From the NCBI GenBank assembly GCA_002338565.1, contig DDIN01000008.1:1059567-1123566 (forward strand): 64,000 nt of DNA. The letters run 5' to 3'. The notes below the pieces were generated by a model. That model was given only the letters and a program-made list of their open reading frames with translations, searched no databases and had not been told where the DNA came from. Below are positions 53,008 through 62,376 of this stretch, piece after piece. The position numbers were made by a program, and so were the translations under genes. How positions within the stretch are numbered: position 1 is the stretch's first letter; every line of letters begins with the position of its first letter. This DNA is from Hyphomonadaceae bacterium UBA1849 (GTDB lineage Bacteria > Pseudomonadota > Alphaproteobacteria > Caulobacterales > Hyphomonadaceae).

Positions 53008-54147
53008 ATGTCTGACCGGAGTTACTATGACATTCTCGGCGTAGCCAAGGATGCCGACGAAAAGCAGATCAAGAGCGCCTATCGCAAGCTGGCCATGAAA
53101 TTTCACCCGGACCGCAATCCGGATGATCCTGAAGCTGAAGCGAAGTTCAAAGAGGCAGGCGAAGCTTATTCTATCCTGTCGGATGGCGATAAGCGCGCAG
53201 CCTATGACCGCTATGGCAAGGCAGCCTTTGAGCAAGGCGGCGGAGGCGGCAATCCGTTCGGCCAAGGTGTCGATCCGGGCGACATTTTCGGCGATATTTT
53301 CTCTGAATTCTTTGGCGGAAGCCGTGGCGGCGGACGCGCTCAGGCGCGCGGGCAGGATCTGCGTTACGACCTTGAAATTTCACTGGAAGACGCCTTTAAC
53401 GGCCGTGATATGGAAATCACGCTGCCGGGCAAGGAAGCATGTGACCGTTGTGACGGGCAGGGCGCTGAACCGGGCACACAGCCAGAAACCTGCACGACCT
53501 GTCATGGCCGTGGCCGCGTCCGCGTGCAGCAGGGCTTTTTCACAATGGAACGTGGCTGCCCGAAATGTGCAGGCCGTGGCACAGTGATTAAAGATCCGTG
53601 CCGCCAGTGTGCGGGCCAGGGCTATGTCCAGACAGAGCGGACGCTTTCCATCAATATTCCAGCGGGTATTGAAAGCGGACAGCGCATCCGTCTCTCAGGC
53701 GAGGGTGATCCGGGTGGACCGGGCGTCGTGCCGGGCGATCTCTACATTTTTGTAGAAGTGCTCGACCATGAAATCTTCGAACGTGACGGACCAAACCTTT
53801 ACTGCCGTGCACCGGTGACCATGGTCACCGCGGCGCTTGGCGGCGATATTGAAATCCCGACCGTGGAAGGTGGCCGTTCGCGTATTACCATCCCTGAAGG
53901 GGCTCAGACAGGCCGCCGTATGCGCCTGCGCGGTAAGGGCATGACATCGCTTCGCGGAGGTCCGCGCGGTGACCTCTATGTCGAGCTGTTCGTTGAAACA
54001 CCGCAAAACCTAACAGCACGTCAGAAAGAACTCATGCGCGAGTTCTGTGATGAATCCGGTGAAGACTGTAACCCTGAGAGCAACGGCTTTCTCGGCAAGG
54101 TCAAACGGTTCTGGGACGATCTGACGGACGCTGACGAAGCCCGTTAG
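53008..54147 (+). CDS. dnaJ: Chaperone protein DnaJ (Hsp40)
   Basis: The DnaK co-chaperone. The 379 residues comprise a J domain with HPD (MKFHPDRNPDDPEAE), a Gly/Phe-rich region, four CxxCxGxG zinc repeats (CDRCDGQG, CTTCHGRG, CPKCAGRG, CRQCAGQG) and the C-terminal substrate domain. The start is ATG 53008. It ends 13 bp before a terminator-like hairpin. Confidence 0.98.
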   Translation: MSDRSYYDILGVAKDADEKQIKSAYRKLAMKFHPDRNPDDPEAEAKFKEAGEAYSILSDGDKRAAYDRYGKAAFEQGGGGGNPFGQGVDPGDIFGDIFSEFFGGSRGGGRAQARGQDLRYDLEISLEDAFNGRDMEITLPGKEACDRCDGQGAEPGTQPETCTTCHGRGRVRVQQGFFTMERGCPKCAGRGTVIKDPCRQCAGQGYVQTERTLSINIPAGIESGQRIRLSGEGDPGGPGVVPGDLYIFVEVLDHEIFERDGPNLYCRAPVTMVTAALGGDIEIPTVEGGRSRITIPEGAQTGRRMRLRGKGMTSLRGGPRGDLYVELFVETPQNLTARQKELMREFCDESGEDCNPESNGFLGKVKRFWDDLTDADEAR

Positions 54148-54160
54148 AATGTCAGTCAGG

Positions 54161-54186
54161 AGGGCGGCCGGTTCGTGCTGCCCTTT
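54161..54186 (+). terminator. Weak terminator-like hairpin after dnaJ
   Basis: AGGGCGGC / GCTGCCCT (8 bp including a G-U pair) with an 8-nt loop, followed by only a short T-rich stretch (TTCACTTT). It is correctly placed to end the dnaK-dnaJ transcript, but the U-tract is poor. Confidence 0.45.
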
Positions 54187-54283
54187 CACTTTGCATTCGC
54201 GAAAAATTCAAATGAACCCGCTTGGCGTTGAGGCGTTTGTCTGACTAGATTTCTACGTCGTTCAAAGCCTAAGGGGGCATCAG

Positions 54284-55228
54284 ATGAACCTTCTCACAAA
54301 ACTATCCGTCAGCGCGCTGGCACTTTCCGTAGTGGCTTGTGCAGGCGAAGAGACGCCGCCACCTGCGCCGGAAGCTGTTGTTGAAGCTGAACCAGCTGCT
54401 GAGCCAGCAGTGGCAGAAGCCGAAGCGTCAGAGGTCATGTCAGAGGACGTGCTCGAATTTGATATTGGTGAGATCAACGCGCTTGCGCTGACCGACGGCC
54501 AGTTCACCATGCCGGTCGACCAGTCGCCATTCGGCGCGCAGCCATTGGAAGATGTCGTTGAAGCGCTCGATGATGCTGGTCTTGAAAGCGATACGCTTAG
54601 CCTCTCTCTCCATCCAATGCTGCTTGATGGCACGATCCTGTTCGATACGGGTACAGGTGCTCCGCCTGCTGGTGGCCTGATGGCGTCTCTGTCTGATGCA
54701 GGCGTCGAGCCCGCTGATATCACAGACATTTTCATCTCTCACTCGCACTTTGACCATGTCGGTGGCCTGATCACCTCAGAAGGCGAACCGGCCTATCCGA
54801 ACGCGACAGTGCGTATGTCTGTCGAAGAGTGGGAGTTCATGCAGACGAATGAAGAACAGGCGGCAATTGTCGCTGCGGTCTCTCCTATGGTTGCAACCTT
54901 TGAGGCTGGCACAGTAGACATTCTTCCGGGCATTACCTCGCTCGATACGCATGGTCACACACCGGGCCATTCCGGTTTCCGCATCACTTCTGGCGAGGAA
55001 ACGCTGCTGTATGTTGGCGATTCCATGCACCATTTCGTGTTGTCTGTCGGTTATCCGGGCTGGACAATTGCGTTTGATATGAACGAGCCGGTTGCGCGCG
55101 AAAGCCGTGAGGCGCTGCTTGCTGAACTGGCAGAGACGGGTGAGACCATCTTTGCCTATCACTTCCCGTTCCCGGGCATTGGCCACATTGAAACGAGCGA
55201 TGAAGGCTTTGTCTTCGTAGAAGACTAA
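54284..55228 (+). CDS. MBL-fold hydrolase, predicted lipoprotein
   Basis: A 314-residue metallo-beta-lactamase-fold protein. The lipoprotein signal has lipobox VVAC (cysteine at about 19), followed by a Pro/Glu/Ala-rich linker (about 22-50). The metal site is SHSHFDHVGG and the second histidine region HTPGHSGFRI, with a GDSMHH later. Related enzymes include quorum-quenching lactonases and hydroxyacylglutathione hydrolases; which reaction applies here is unknown. The start is ATG 54284. Confidence 0.88.
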   Translation: MNLLTKLSVSALALSVVACAGEETPPPAPEAVVEAEPAAEPAVAEAEASEVMSEDVLEFDIGEINALALTDGQFTMPVDQSPFGAQPLEDVVEALDDAGLESDTLSLSLHPMLLDGTILFDTGTGAPPAGGLMASLSDAGVEPADITDIFISHSHFDHVGGLITSEGEPAYPNATVRMSVEEWEFMQTNEEQAAIVAAVSPMVATFEAGTVDILPGITSLDTHGHTPGHSGFRITSGEETLLYVGDSMHHFVLSVGYPGWTIAFDMNEPVARESREALLAELAETGETIFAYHFPFPGIGHIETSDEGFVFVED

Positions 55229-55348
55229 GCGCTTAAGGCTTGAATTTAGGGCTGATGGGAGTGCCGATCCGGTCATTTCCATCAGTCCGATTCGCCGGAC
55301 ATTAAGCTTCTCAGCCTAAAATCCTGACCAGACATCAGGAGTGGGACC

Positions 55349-55843
55349 GTGGCTGATACTGCTATTCAGAACCAAAATGTAAGCAAGCTGGCACTTTATC
55401 GGGGCCTGATTGCGCTGGCATGGGCTGATCACGAGCTGCATCCGGATGAGAAATCCACACTCCACGAGATCATCGACAATCATCACGGTCTGAGCGCTGA
55501 AGATCGCACCCAGCTTCACGGTGAAGTGGATCAGCCGGTAGAGCTATCCAGCGTCTGGCCGGACATTACTGATCCGCAGGACCGTGCCCGCCTGATTGAT
55601 ATGTCAAATGTGATCTTCCAGCAGGATAACGACTTTTCCGACGCTGAGCGTGACCTTATCGAGCGCTTCCAGACCAAACATCTCGCGAGCATTGATATCG
55701 GCTCGGTCACAGCAGACCTTGAAAGCTTTTCTGAAGAGCAGGAACGCCTGCGCGAGAAAGAATCTGCTGAAATCAAAGCGTGGGCGAGCCAGTATGGTTT
55801 GTTCGGCTCACTCAAACGTGCCTTTGAGACGAAGCTCTTTTGA
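55349..55843 (+). CDS. TerB-like domain protein
   Basis: A 164-residue helical protein resembling the TerB/DUF533-like fold: YRGLIALAWADHELHPDEKSTL with acidic helix motifs typical of TerB, repeated loosely in the second half (FQQDNDFSDAERDLIERF). TerB is known from tellurite-resistance gene clusters; isolated members have no assigned role. The start is GTG 55349. It lies 46 bp upstream of dapB. Confidence 0.7.
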   Translation: MADTAIQNQNVSKLALYRGLIALAWADHELHPDEKSTLHEIIDNHHGLSAEDRTQLHGEVDQPVELSSVWPDITDPQDRARLIDMSNVIFQQDNDFSDAERDLIERFQTKHLASIDIGSVTADLESFSEEQERLREKESAEIKAWASQYGLFGSLKRAFETKLF

Positions 55844-55889
55844 TCAAACGTCTGATTGACTTGCGCTGAGGCTGGGCTTCTATAGCGCC

Positions 55890-56708
55890 ATGTCTGAAAC
55901 TGCCCCTGTACATATCGCTGTATCTGGCGCCGCTGGCCGCATGGGCCGCGCGCTTTCCATGCTTACGATTGACGATCCGTCTCTGAAGCTGGTTGGTGCA
56001 ACCGAAGCACCTGCATTCCACGATCTTGGTAAGGATATTGGCGAGCTTCTGGGCAAGGGCACAACCGGCGTTGCGCTGATGTCTGACGTGAATACGGCCG
56101 CAAGCGATGCCAGCTGCTTTATCGATTTTACCCGCCCAAAAGCGACGCTTGCAGCGATGGAGGCGCTTAAGGGAACGCGTGTCCGTTGCGTCGTCGTTGG
56201 CACAACCGGCATGTCGGATGAAGAAATTACCGCCTTACAGGGGTATTCTGATCGCTACGCTATCATCTATTCGGGGAATTATTCGCTTGGTGTGAATATG
56301 CTCGCGGCGCTTGTCGAGCGCGCGGCGAAATCTCTCGGTGAAGACTGGGATATTGAAATCCTTGAAACCCACCACCGTCACAAGGTTGATGCGCCGTCCG
56401 GGACTGCGCTGCTCCTCGGCGAAGCTGCTGCTGATGGCCGCGATGTTGATCTGAAAGATGTGCGCCTTGCGCCATATGACGGCATTACCGGAGAGCGTCC
56501 TGCGGGCAAGATTGGTTTCTCTGTACGCCGCTCTGGCGGCGTGATCGGTGAGCATGAAGTTAGCTTCGGCTCTGAAGAAGAAACGCTTACGCTCGCCCAT
56601 TCTGCACTGAACCGGAATGTGTTTGCGCGCGGCGCACTGAAAGCCGCTAAATGGGGCGCGGACCAACCGGCAGGCTGGTATTCCATGAAAGATGTTCTCG
56701 GCCTGTGA
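55890..56708 (+). CDS. dapB: 4-hydroxy-tetrahydrodipicolinate reductase
   Basis: Second step of the DAP/lysine pathway, feeding peptidoglycan cross-linking. The 272 residues show the dinucleotide-binding VSGAAGRMGRALSML, the tetrahydrodipicolinate-binding ETHHRHKVDAPSGTAL, and a C-terminal SFGSEEETLTLAHSALNRNVFARGAL. The start is ATG 55890. Its stop overlaps the next gene's GTG by 4 bases. Confidence 0.97.
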   Translation: MSETAPVHIAVSGAAGRMGRALSMLTIDDPSLKLVGATEAPAFHDLGKDIGELLGKGTTGVALMSDVNTAASDASCFIDFTRPKATLAAMEALKGTRVRCVVVGTTGMSDEEITALQGYSDRYAIIYSGNYSLGVNMLAALVERAAKSLGEDWDIEILETHHRHKVDAPSGTALLLGEAAADGRDVDLKDVRLAPYDGITGERPAGKIGFSVRRSGGVIGEHEVSFGSEEETLTLAHSALNRNVFARGALKAAKWGADQPAGWYSMKDVLGL

Positions 56709-58165
56709 GTGATATCTGCTTCCAGCCGGCATGGCGCCAGATGGAGGCGCTGAACCTCGGTACGATTACGAGCGTCGAGCTTCTTAATCTGCATGTGGAT
56801 CAGTTCAATCGCGTCAACAAAACCATCAACGCCGTTATCAAGACTGATCTGGAGCGCGCGCGTCAGCACGCTAATGCTCTGGACCGGATGCGCGCGGATG
56901 GCAAAATTCTAGGCCCTTTGCACGGCCTACCCATGACGATCAAAGACACGTTTGACGTTGATAATATGCCCGCGACTGCTGGTGCGCCCGAATTTGCAAA
57001 CCGCGCACGCCCTGTAGAAGACGCGAATGTTGTCATGCGGGTCAAGGCATCTGGTGGTCTCATCTGGGGCAAGACCAACGTGCCTTATCTTGCGGGAGAG
57101 TGGCAGTCGTTTAACCGCCTCTTCGGGCAGACGAACAATCCTTACAATCTGGATGTAACGCCAGGCGGGTCATCTGGCGGATCGGCCGCCGCGCTCGCAT
57201 CCGGCATTACGCCGGTCGAGATTGGCTCTGACATTGGTGGATCACTGCGTATTCCGTCCCACTTTACCGGTGTATGCGCGCTGAAGCCGACCTTCGGCCT
57301 TGTCTCCCAGCATGGCCATGTGCCGCCTTCGCCTGAATATGCCGGTGAAGTGGACTTGAATGTTGTCGGGCCGATGGCGCGCACCGTGCGTGACCTTAAG
57401 ATCATGCGCTCTGTCATTCAGGCGGGTGCGACGGCCACGCAGAGCGGATTTGCGCTGTCACTTGAAAACAAGCGGCTCGCCGTCTGGTCCGAGCAGGAAG
57501 AATGGCCGTTGTCGACAGCCGTGCAGGAGGTGATTTCCAGCGCGGTCCGTGAACTTGAAGCTTCCGAAGCCGAAGTTGTGCGCGTGAAGCCTGACGTTGA
57601 TCCTAAAGAGCTGATGGATGTTTATCTGGGGCTGCTCATACCGGTTGTCGCGATGGATATGCCTCAGCTGCGCTCCGTGGGCCTGAAGTTGCTGCGCCCG
57701 ATCCTGAAACGACTTCAGAAGTATGAGAAGTCCCAATTCACTGATGGCAACTGGGCGGTTAAGGCGACGCTGTCCCATCATGAGTGGATGCAGATTGATG
57801 GTCGCCGTGCCGCGCTGAAACGTATCCTGCGTGACTTCTTCAAATCCTATGACGCGCTCATCATGCCGATTTCTGCGACGCCTGCGATTCCGCACAATAC
57901 GCGCGGCACGGTGCTGGAGCGCTTCATCACCTTTGATGGGAAGTCGCACCCTTATGCGACGCATCTGAACTGGATTTCGCTTGCGTCGGCGCTCCACCTT
58001 CCGGCTGTCTCTATTCCTGCCGGGCGTACGCCGTCAGGTCTGCCGGTCGGCATTCAGATTATTGGCCCGCAAAACTCCGATGCGCGTCTTCTTGATATCG
58101 CCGAAGCAATTGAAGGGCTTCTTGGGGGTTACCGAAGGCCCACGACTGATCTAGGTGTCTATTAG
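56705..58165 (+). CDS. Amidase signature family protein
   Basis: An amidase-signature enzyme of 486 residues. The catalytic Lys lies in TIKDTFDVDN, and the Ser-cisSer pair in TPGGSSGGSAAALASG, followed by GSDIGGSLRIPS. The C-terminal part (SIPAGRTPSGLPVGIQIIGPQ) is typical. The substrate amide is unknown; GatA is unlikely without gatB and gatC nearby. I start at GTG 56705, which overlaps the dapB stop (GTGA) and implies translational coupling. Confidence 0.9.
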   Translation: MSDICFQPAWRQMEALNLGTITSVELLNLHVDQFNRVNKTINAVIKTDLERARQHANALDRMRADGKILGPLHGLPMTIKDTFDVDNMPATAGAPEFANRARPVEDANVVMRVKASGGLIWGKTNVPYLAGEWQSFNRLFGQTNNPYNLDVTPGGSSGGSAAALASGITPVEIGSDIGGSLRIPSHFTGVCALKPTFGLVSQHGHVPPSPEYAGEVDLNVVGPMARTVRDLKIMRSVIQAGATATQSGFALSLENKRLAVWSEQEEWPLSTAVQEVISSAVRELEASEAEVVRVKPDVDPKELMDVYLGLLIPVVAMDMPQLRSVGLKLLRPILKRLQKYEKSQFTDGNWAVKATLSHHEWMQIDGRRAALKRILRDFFKSYDALIMPISATPAIPHNTRGTVLERFITFDGKSHPYATHLNWISLASALHLPAVSIPAGRTPSGLPVGIQIIGPQNSDARLLDIAEAIEGLLGGYRRPTTDLGVY

Positions 58166-58189
58166 AAACGACAGATCAGGGGAGAGATC

Positions 58190-58966
58190 ATGCAGGACCG
58201 TGTAAAGCCGCTCGAAGGTGTTCGCAATTTTCGTGACTTTGGCGGGTATGATACCCCGACAGGGCGTGTGCGCTCTGGTCTGCTGTTTCGCTCCGGCCAT
58301 TATAACGAAGCGACGGATGACGATCTTGCCTTTCTGAACGGGCTGAATGTCACCTTCCACGTAGATCTGCGACGTCCGGACGAGCGCGACCGCCAGCCGA
58401 ATAAATGGCCGGCTGAACATGTGCTGCGGGTCTCAACAGATGGCGGACGTCAGGAAACACCGGCCCATGTCGCAGCGCTTACGCAGGATAACGTGACGCC
58501 TGATTCCATCGAAACCTATATGACGAACTATTATCGTGAGGCGCCGTTCAAGGATCATCATATCGAGCTGTTCCGACAATGGTTTGACGGGATCGAAAAG
58601 GCTGATGGCGCGTCTGTTGTTCACTGCGCAGCCGGTAAGGACCGGACGGGCATTATCTGTGCGCTCACCCACATTCTGTTCGGCGTGAACGAGCGCGATA
58701 TGTTTGAGGATTATGACCTCACCAATCGCGCTGTAGACATTGAGAAATTTCTGCCACTGGCGAGCGAGCGCTTCAACAAAATGCTCGGTACCAATCATGA
58801 AACGGATGTGTTCCGGCCATTCATGGGGGTGCGCAATGTCTATCTTGAGAATGCGCTGGAAGTGATGAGCGATGCGCATGGATCGCCACGCAATTACATG
58901 ACCGAAGTTCTGGGTGTGAATGAAGAACGCGCAGACACAATCCGTCGCAAATACATAGAGGCCTGA
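58190..58966 (+). CDS. Tyrosine/serine protein phosphatase family protein
   Basis: A 258-residue phosphatase of the bacterial PTP family. The active-site loop HCAAGKDRTG gives C146 as nucleophile and R152 as phosphate ligand. The N-terminal VRNFRDFGGYDTPTGRVRSG is characteristic. It may act on phosphoproteins or phosphoinositides, as in other members. GGGGAGA lies before the ATG. It lies 24 bp after the amidase gene, suggesting one operon. Confidence 0.9.
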   Translation: MQDRVKPLEGVRNFRDFGGYDTPTGRVRSGLLFRSGHYNEATDDDLAFLNGLNVTFHVDLRRPDERDRQPNKWPAEHVLRVSTDGGRQETPAHVAALTQDNVTPDSIETYMTNYYREAPFKDHHIELFRQWFDGIEKADGASVVHCAAGKDRTGIICALTHILFGVNERDMFEDYDLTNRAVDIEKFLPLASERFNKMLGTNHETDVFRPFMGVRNVYLENALEVMSDAHGSPRNYMTEVLGVNEERADTIRRKYIEA

Positions 58967-59051
58967 TCGGACAGCGATATAGTTCTGGTCATCCCTTACA
59001 ATTTGTAGTCTCCTTGCCGAAAAGCGGAAAACCGCTACCGAGGGAGAAGAC

Positions 59052-60563
59052 ATGACCGAGATGAAAGAGGAGGGCGTCCGCCCTGCAATGGCGGCTGCCG
59101 TGGATGGCGATTTGCCAAGTTCGGTTGCGCCGGAAGATCGCGGTGGTGTCTGGGACAAGCCAGCACTCGGCTGGGTCATCTTCGAGTTTGCCCGCAATCC
59201 TTATTATCTCCTCGTCATTATTTACATTTTCGCGCCTTATCTTGCGGGCATTGTCGCGGCTGATGCCGTTGCGCGCGGTGAGTTTGCCGGTCTTGATACC
59301 TCGCAGATTGGCGAAGCCGCCAGCGCGTATGGTCAGGCCTTTGTGGCAGGCGTGACCAAATGGGCCGGATTTGCCGCGGCGATCACAGCGCCTATCCTTG
59401 GCGCAACGCTCGATCGGGGCGGTCGCCGCAAGCCGATCATGATGGTGTTTCTGGGCCTTCTGGCGCTCATGTCCTTCAGTCTTTGGTGGACAATGCCAGG
59501 TGAAGCTGGCCTGCCATACTGGGCGGTCGGTCTGGCGCTGATCGTTGCTGCGGTCAGCTATACCTATTCAGAGGTCACCCATAACGCGATGCTGAAAGAT
59601 GCGGCGCGCCCGGAGCTTCTGCCAAACGTATCGGGTAATGGTCTGGCGCTGGGCAATCTGGGCGGCACAATTGCCATGCTGCTAATTGTATTCCTGATCG
59701 CGATGCCGGGCGAGTTCGGTTGGCCGCTTTCTGCGCCAATCTTCGGCTTTGATGTGTCTGAACAGCACCAGTTCCGCATTGCAGGTCCGCTCGCCGCAAT
59801 CTGGCTCCTTGTGTTTGTCGGTCCATTCTTCCTCTGGTCACCGGACGCAGGCAAAAAAGGCGCGAGCTGGTCGAAGGCTGCCAGAGAAGGGCTGGCAGGC
59901 CTGTTTCAGACGCTGAAACGTGCAAGCCATTACAAAGAGACAATGAAATTTCTGATTGCGCGCATGATTTATGCAGACGGCATGGCGGCGCTTCTTGCGC
60001 TCGGCGCCGTTTATGTAGCCGGCGCGCTGAACTGGAATTTTCAGGAGCTGGTCGGCTATGCGATCTGGCTTTCAATCTTCGGAACGTTTGGCGGTTTTCT
60101 TGGCGGGATGATGGACCGCACGCTCGGCGTTAAAAACTCTCTTCTCATCGAGCTGATCGCGCTGGTGATCGTTCTGGTTGGCCTGATTTCTATCACCGAG
60201 GAATCTATTTTCTTCGGCCTGGTGGAGTCGCGCCAGATCGTCGACTGGCCGGTGTATTCCCACCTGCATGACTGGGCGTATCTTGGCGTAGCCGGTTTCC
60301 TTGCTGTGTTCGCGACCGCCTGCATCTCGTCCTCGCGCTCCATGCTTGTTGCAATGGCGCCGAAGAAGATGATCGGGGAATTTTTCGGCCTCTACGCGAT
60401 TGCGGGCACGATCACCGTCTGGCTCGGCCCGCTGCTCGTGGAAACCTTCACGCGCATGTTCAATTCCCAGCGCATTGGCATGGCAACGATCAGCGTACTC
60501 TTCCTGTTTGGTATCGTCGTTATGCTGACCGTGAAATATCAGAAGGGTCAACAGAACGATTAA
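59052..60563 (+). CDS. MFS permease, UMF1/Atg22-like
   Basis: A 503-residue inner-membrane transporter with about 12 hydrophobic segments. The N-terminal WVIFEFARNPYYLLVIIYIF and the ITAPILGATLDRGGRRKP MFS motif fit the UMF1 (Atg22-like) family, as does QSRSMLVAMAPK-type SSSRSMLVAMAPKKMIGEFF near the end. The substrate is unknown. The start is ATG 59052 with GAGGGAG upstream. It is convergent with the TadE-like gene (3 bp between). Confidence 0.88.
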   Translation: MTEMKEEGVRPAMAAAVDGDLPSSVAPEDRGGVWDKPALGWVIFEFARNPYYLLVIIYIFAPYLAGIVAADAVARGEFAGLDTSQIGEAASAYGQAFVAGVTKWAGFAAAITAPILGATLDRGGRRKPIMMVFLGLLALMSFSLWWTMPGEAGLPYWAVGLALIVAAVSYTYSEVTHNAMLKDAARPELLPNVSGNGLALGNLGGTIAMLLIVFLIAMPGEFGWPLSAPIFGFDVSEQHQFRIAGPLAAIWLLVFVGPFFLWSPDAGKKGASWSKAAREGLAGLFQTLKRASHYKETMKFLIARMIYADGMAALLALGAVYVAGALNWNFQELVGYAIWLSIFGTFGGFLGGMMDRTLGVKNSLLIELIALVIVLVGLISITEESIFFGLVESRQIVDWPVYSHLHDWAYLGVAGFLAVFATACISSSRSMLVAMAPKKMIGEFFGLYAIAGTITVWLGPLLVETFTRMFNSQRIGMATISVLFLFGIVVMLTVKYQKGQQND

Positions 60564-60566
60564 GGC

Positions 60567-61112
60567 CTAGTCGTCATCCAGTTCGACGACATCCGTACGG
60601 CGCGGACGCAGATAGAATGTCTCGTTCAGGTTTTGCGCCGATGGCAGGAAATAACCGAGTGTCGAATTATAATTATAGAGTACTTCTGCCATGACGATGC
60701 TGTCGCCGTTTTGCAGAAGATTGTTCGGTACATCGACATTCGTTCCTGGCGCATAGGCCGTCATATTTTGTGCTTCTGACCAGATGACTTCATTCTTGCC
60801 ATTAATGCGCTGAATGCTGGTCACACGCATTTGCGCCTGTGTGCCATCATAAGGCTGGAAGAGGGCACGTGAGGCGGCGAAGATATCGTTTACCTCTGTT
60901 GGCGTGAGAACTGTGCCGCGTGCTGTCAGATCGCCGAGCGCACTCGCTGTGTGCGTCACCTTACGGTCTACGGCCATCAGGAATGAAACCTCGATGGATC
61001 CGAAATAGAGCGTCGCAAAGACAGGCAGGATGAGTGCAAACTCGACAGCGGACACACCATCGCGATTGCGGCAGAAATTGCGGAGACGGGAAAGGAAACC
61101 GGTCGTTTTCAT
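60567..61112 (-). CDS. TadE-family pilus assembly protein (second of pair)
   Basis: A 181-residue protein with a prepilin-like start (CRNRDGVSAVEFALILPVF, one membrane helix at about residues 20-48) and an extracytoplasmic C-terminal part. Proteins of this type (TadE/TadF-like minor pseudopilins) are needed for Flp pilus biogenesis. The start is ATG 61112, 3 bp after the next TadE-like gene's stop on the same strand. Confidence 0.88.
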   Translation of the reverse strand: MKTTGFLSRLRNFCRNRDGVSAVEFALILPVFATLYFGSIEVSFLMAVDRKVTHTASALGDLTARGTVLTPTEVNDIFAASRALFQPYDGTQAQMRVTSIQRINGKNEVIWSEAQNMTAYAPGTNVDVPNNLLQNGDSIVMAEVLYNYNSTLGYFLPSAQNLNETFYLRPRRTDVVELDDD

Positions 61113-61115
61113 GGT

Positions 61116-61685
61116 CTAGTCTCCGAACGGCTCATTGCGGAAGGCAACGCTGGCCTGAAGCAGGCGGCGGTCACCGCTCATGTTGGACAGGGGTGCGCCA
61201 ATAACCGGCGTAATGATCTGCCATTCATAGAAGACGCGGGCGAGCACGATGTCATTGCCCTGACCGGCATCGAACTGAAGATCATCGTCATTTACTTCGC
61301 CGTCCTGAACAGGGTCATCGCCTTGTGCTGCGCCGAAATCGTCAAACACACGAACGTCCACCTTCAGGCGGTCGTCGCAATCGAGAATGCCGAACGTGGA
61401 GTCGCAGACGAGTGCTTTGAAGGAGTCCGCACTTGCGCCGGATTGTTGAAGTTCGCCTGTACGGATGCGGCGCGCCGCTTCGGCTGCGCCATGTTCAAGG
61501 GTCGTCATGGCGATGAAGATCATGCAGATTTCAAACAGACCGATGAGAAGCACGAAGAATGGCGCGGCGACGAGCGCGAACTCGACTGCGTTTGCACCTG
61601 AGCGATCACCAGCAAACCGGCGTAGCAATGCGCTATTCGCCAGTCTTTTAGACCCGGTTTTTGAAAGTATCCCGCTTACGCGCAA
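61116..61685 (-). CDS. TadE-family pilus assembly protein (first of pair)
   Basis: A 189-residue protein of the TadE type: prepilin-like FAGDRSGANAVEFALVAAPF near residue 27, one membrane helix, and an acidic extracytoplasmic domain. It contains two cysteine pairs (LVCDSTFGILDCDD). The start is ATG 61685. It is encoded with the following TadE-like gene in an operon divergent from pilA. Confidence 0.88.
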   Translation of the reverse strand: MRVSGILSKTGSKRLANSALLRRFAGDRSGANAVEFALVAAPFFVLLIGLFEICMIFIAMTTLEHGAAEAARRIRTGELQQSGASADSFKALVCDSTFGILDCDDRLKVDVRVFDDFGAAQGDDPVQDGEVNDDDLQFDAGQGNDIVLARVFYEWQIITPVIGAPLSNMSGDRRLLQASVAFRNEPFGD

Positions 61686-61778
61686 CTGAACGTCCTCCTG
61701 GCGTTGAGGGTTCAGCCTAGCGAAACTTGTTTTGCGGCGGGTTTCGTCGATTGATGAAATTTACGGGAAAGCCCGAAA

Positions 61779-62246
61779 TTACTGACTTGCGTCGCGCGCC
61801 TGAGAGATGATTGACTGATAGTAATCAGCGTTGTCGCCAATGCTTGGCGCGGCCTGACAATTCGGCGTGCAGTCCATGGAGTAATCGCTGCCCGCGCGGT
61901 TGACGCGAAGGCGTGTCGGGGAGGCATCAACAACGTGAATGGTGGTGTCCACTACGACATTACCAAGCGTATCGATGACATGCAGGCTGGTCGAGCCATA
62001 CGCCTTGCCTGTGACAAACAGAGTGTTCTGGTCATGCACGATCACGTCTGCAATGCGTGATGTGCCGATGGAGATCCCAGCGATATTGTCTGACATGATC
62101 AGAGGAATGGATTCTTCTAGTTGAACGATGACCGGGCCGACTTCCTGTCGCGGTGCTTCGATAACCTGCGGAACAGGGCCGCCTTCACCTGCAATTGCCA
62201 GAGGTGCTGCAACACCGAGTAAAACCGTCATCAGAATGTGCTTCAT
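61779..62246 (-). CDS. Stand-alone CpaC/RcpA N-terminal-like pilus protein
   Basis: A 155-residue exported protein (signal peptide MKHILMTVLLGVAAPLAIA). Its core resembles the N-terminal domain of secretins of type II/III secretion and Tad systems (LEESIPLIMSDNIAGISIGTSRIADVIVHD, then LFVTGKAYGSTSLHVID). There is no secretin barrel, so it is a separate periplasmic protein rather than CpaC itself. It is located divergently from pilA and 93 bp before the TadE pair, on the same strand as them. Confidence 0.85.
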   Translation of the reverse strand: MKHILMTVLLGVAAPLAIAGEGGPVPQVIEAPRQEVGPVIVQLEESIPLIMSDNIAGISIGTSRIADVIVHDQNTLFVTGKAYGSTSLHVIDTLGNVVVDTTIHVVDASPTRLRVNRAGSDYSMDCTPNCQAAPSIGDNADYYQSIISQARDASQ

Positions 62247-62376
62247 AACGCACTGCTCCCTTTACACGCGTGCGAGAATAAACTGAGAGCATTGACCGAA
62301 TACTAACAGAATGGGTGTGATGCTCTGTATGTGCAGGCGTCTGGTGTGCCGCTTTTATGGTAAACCAAAAGCTTAA

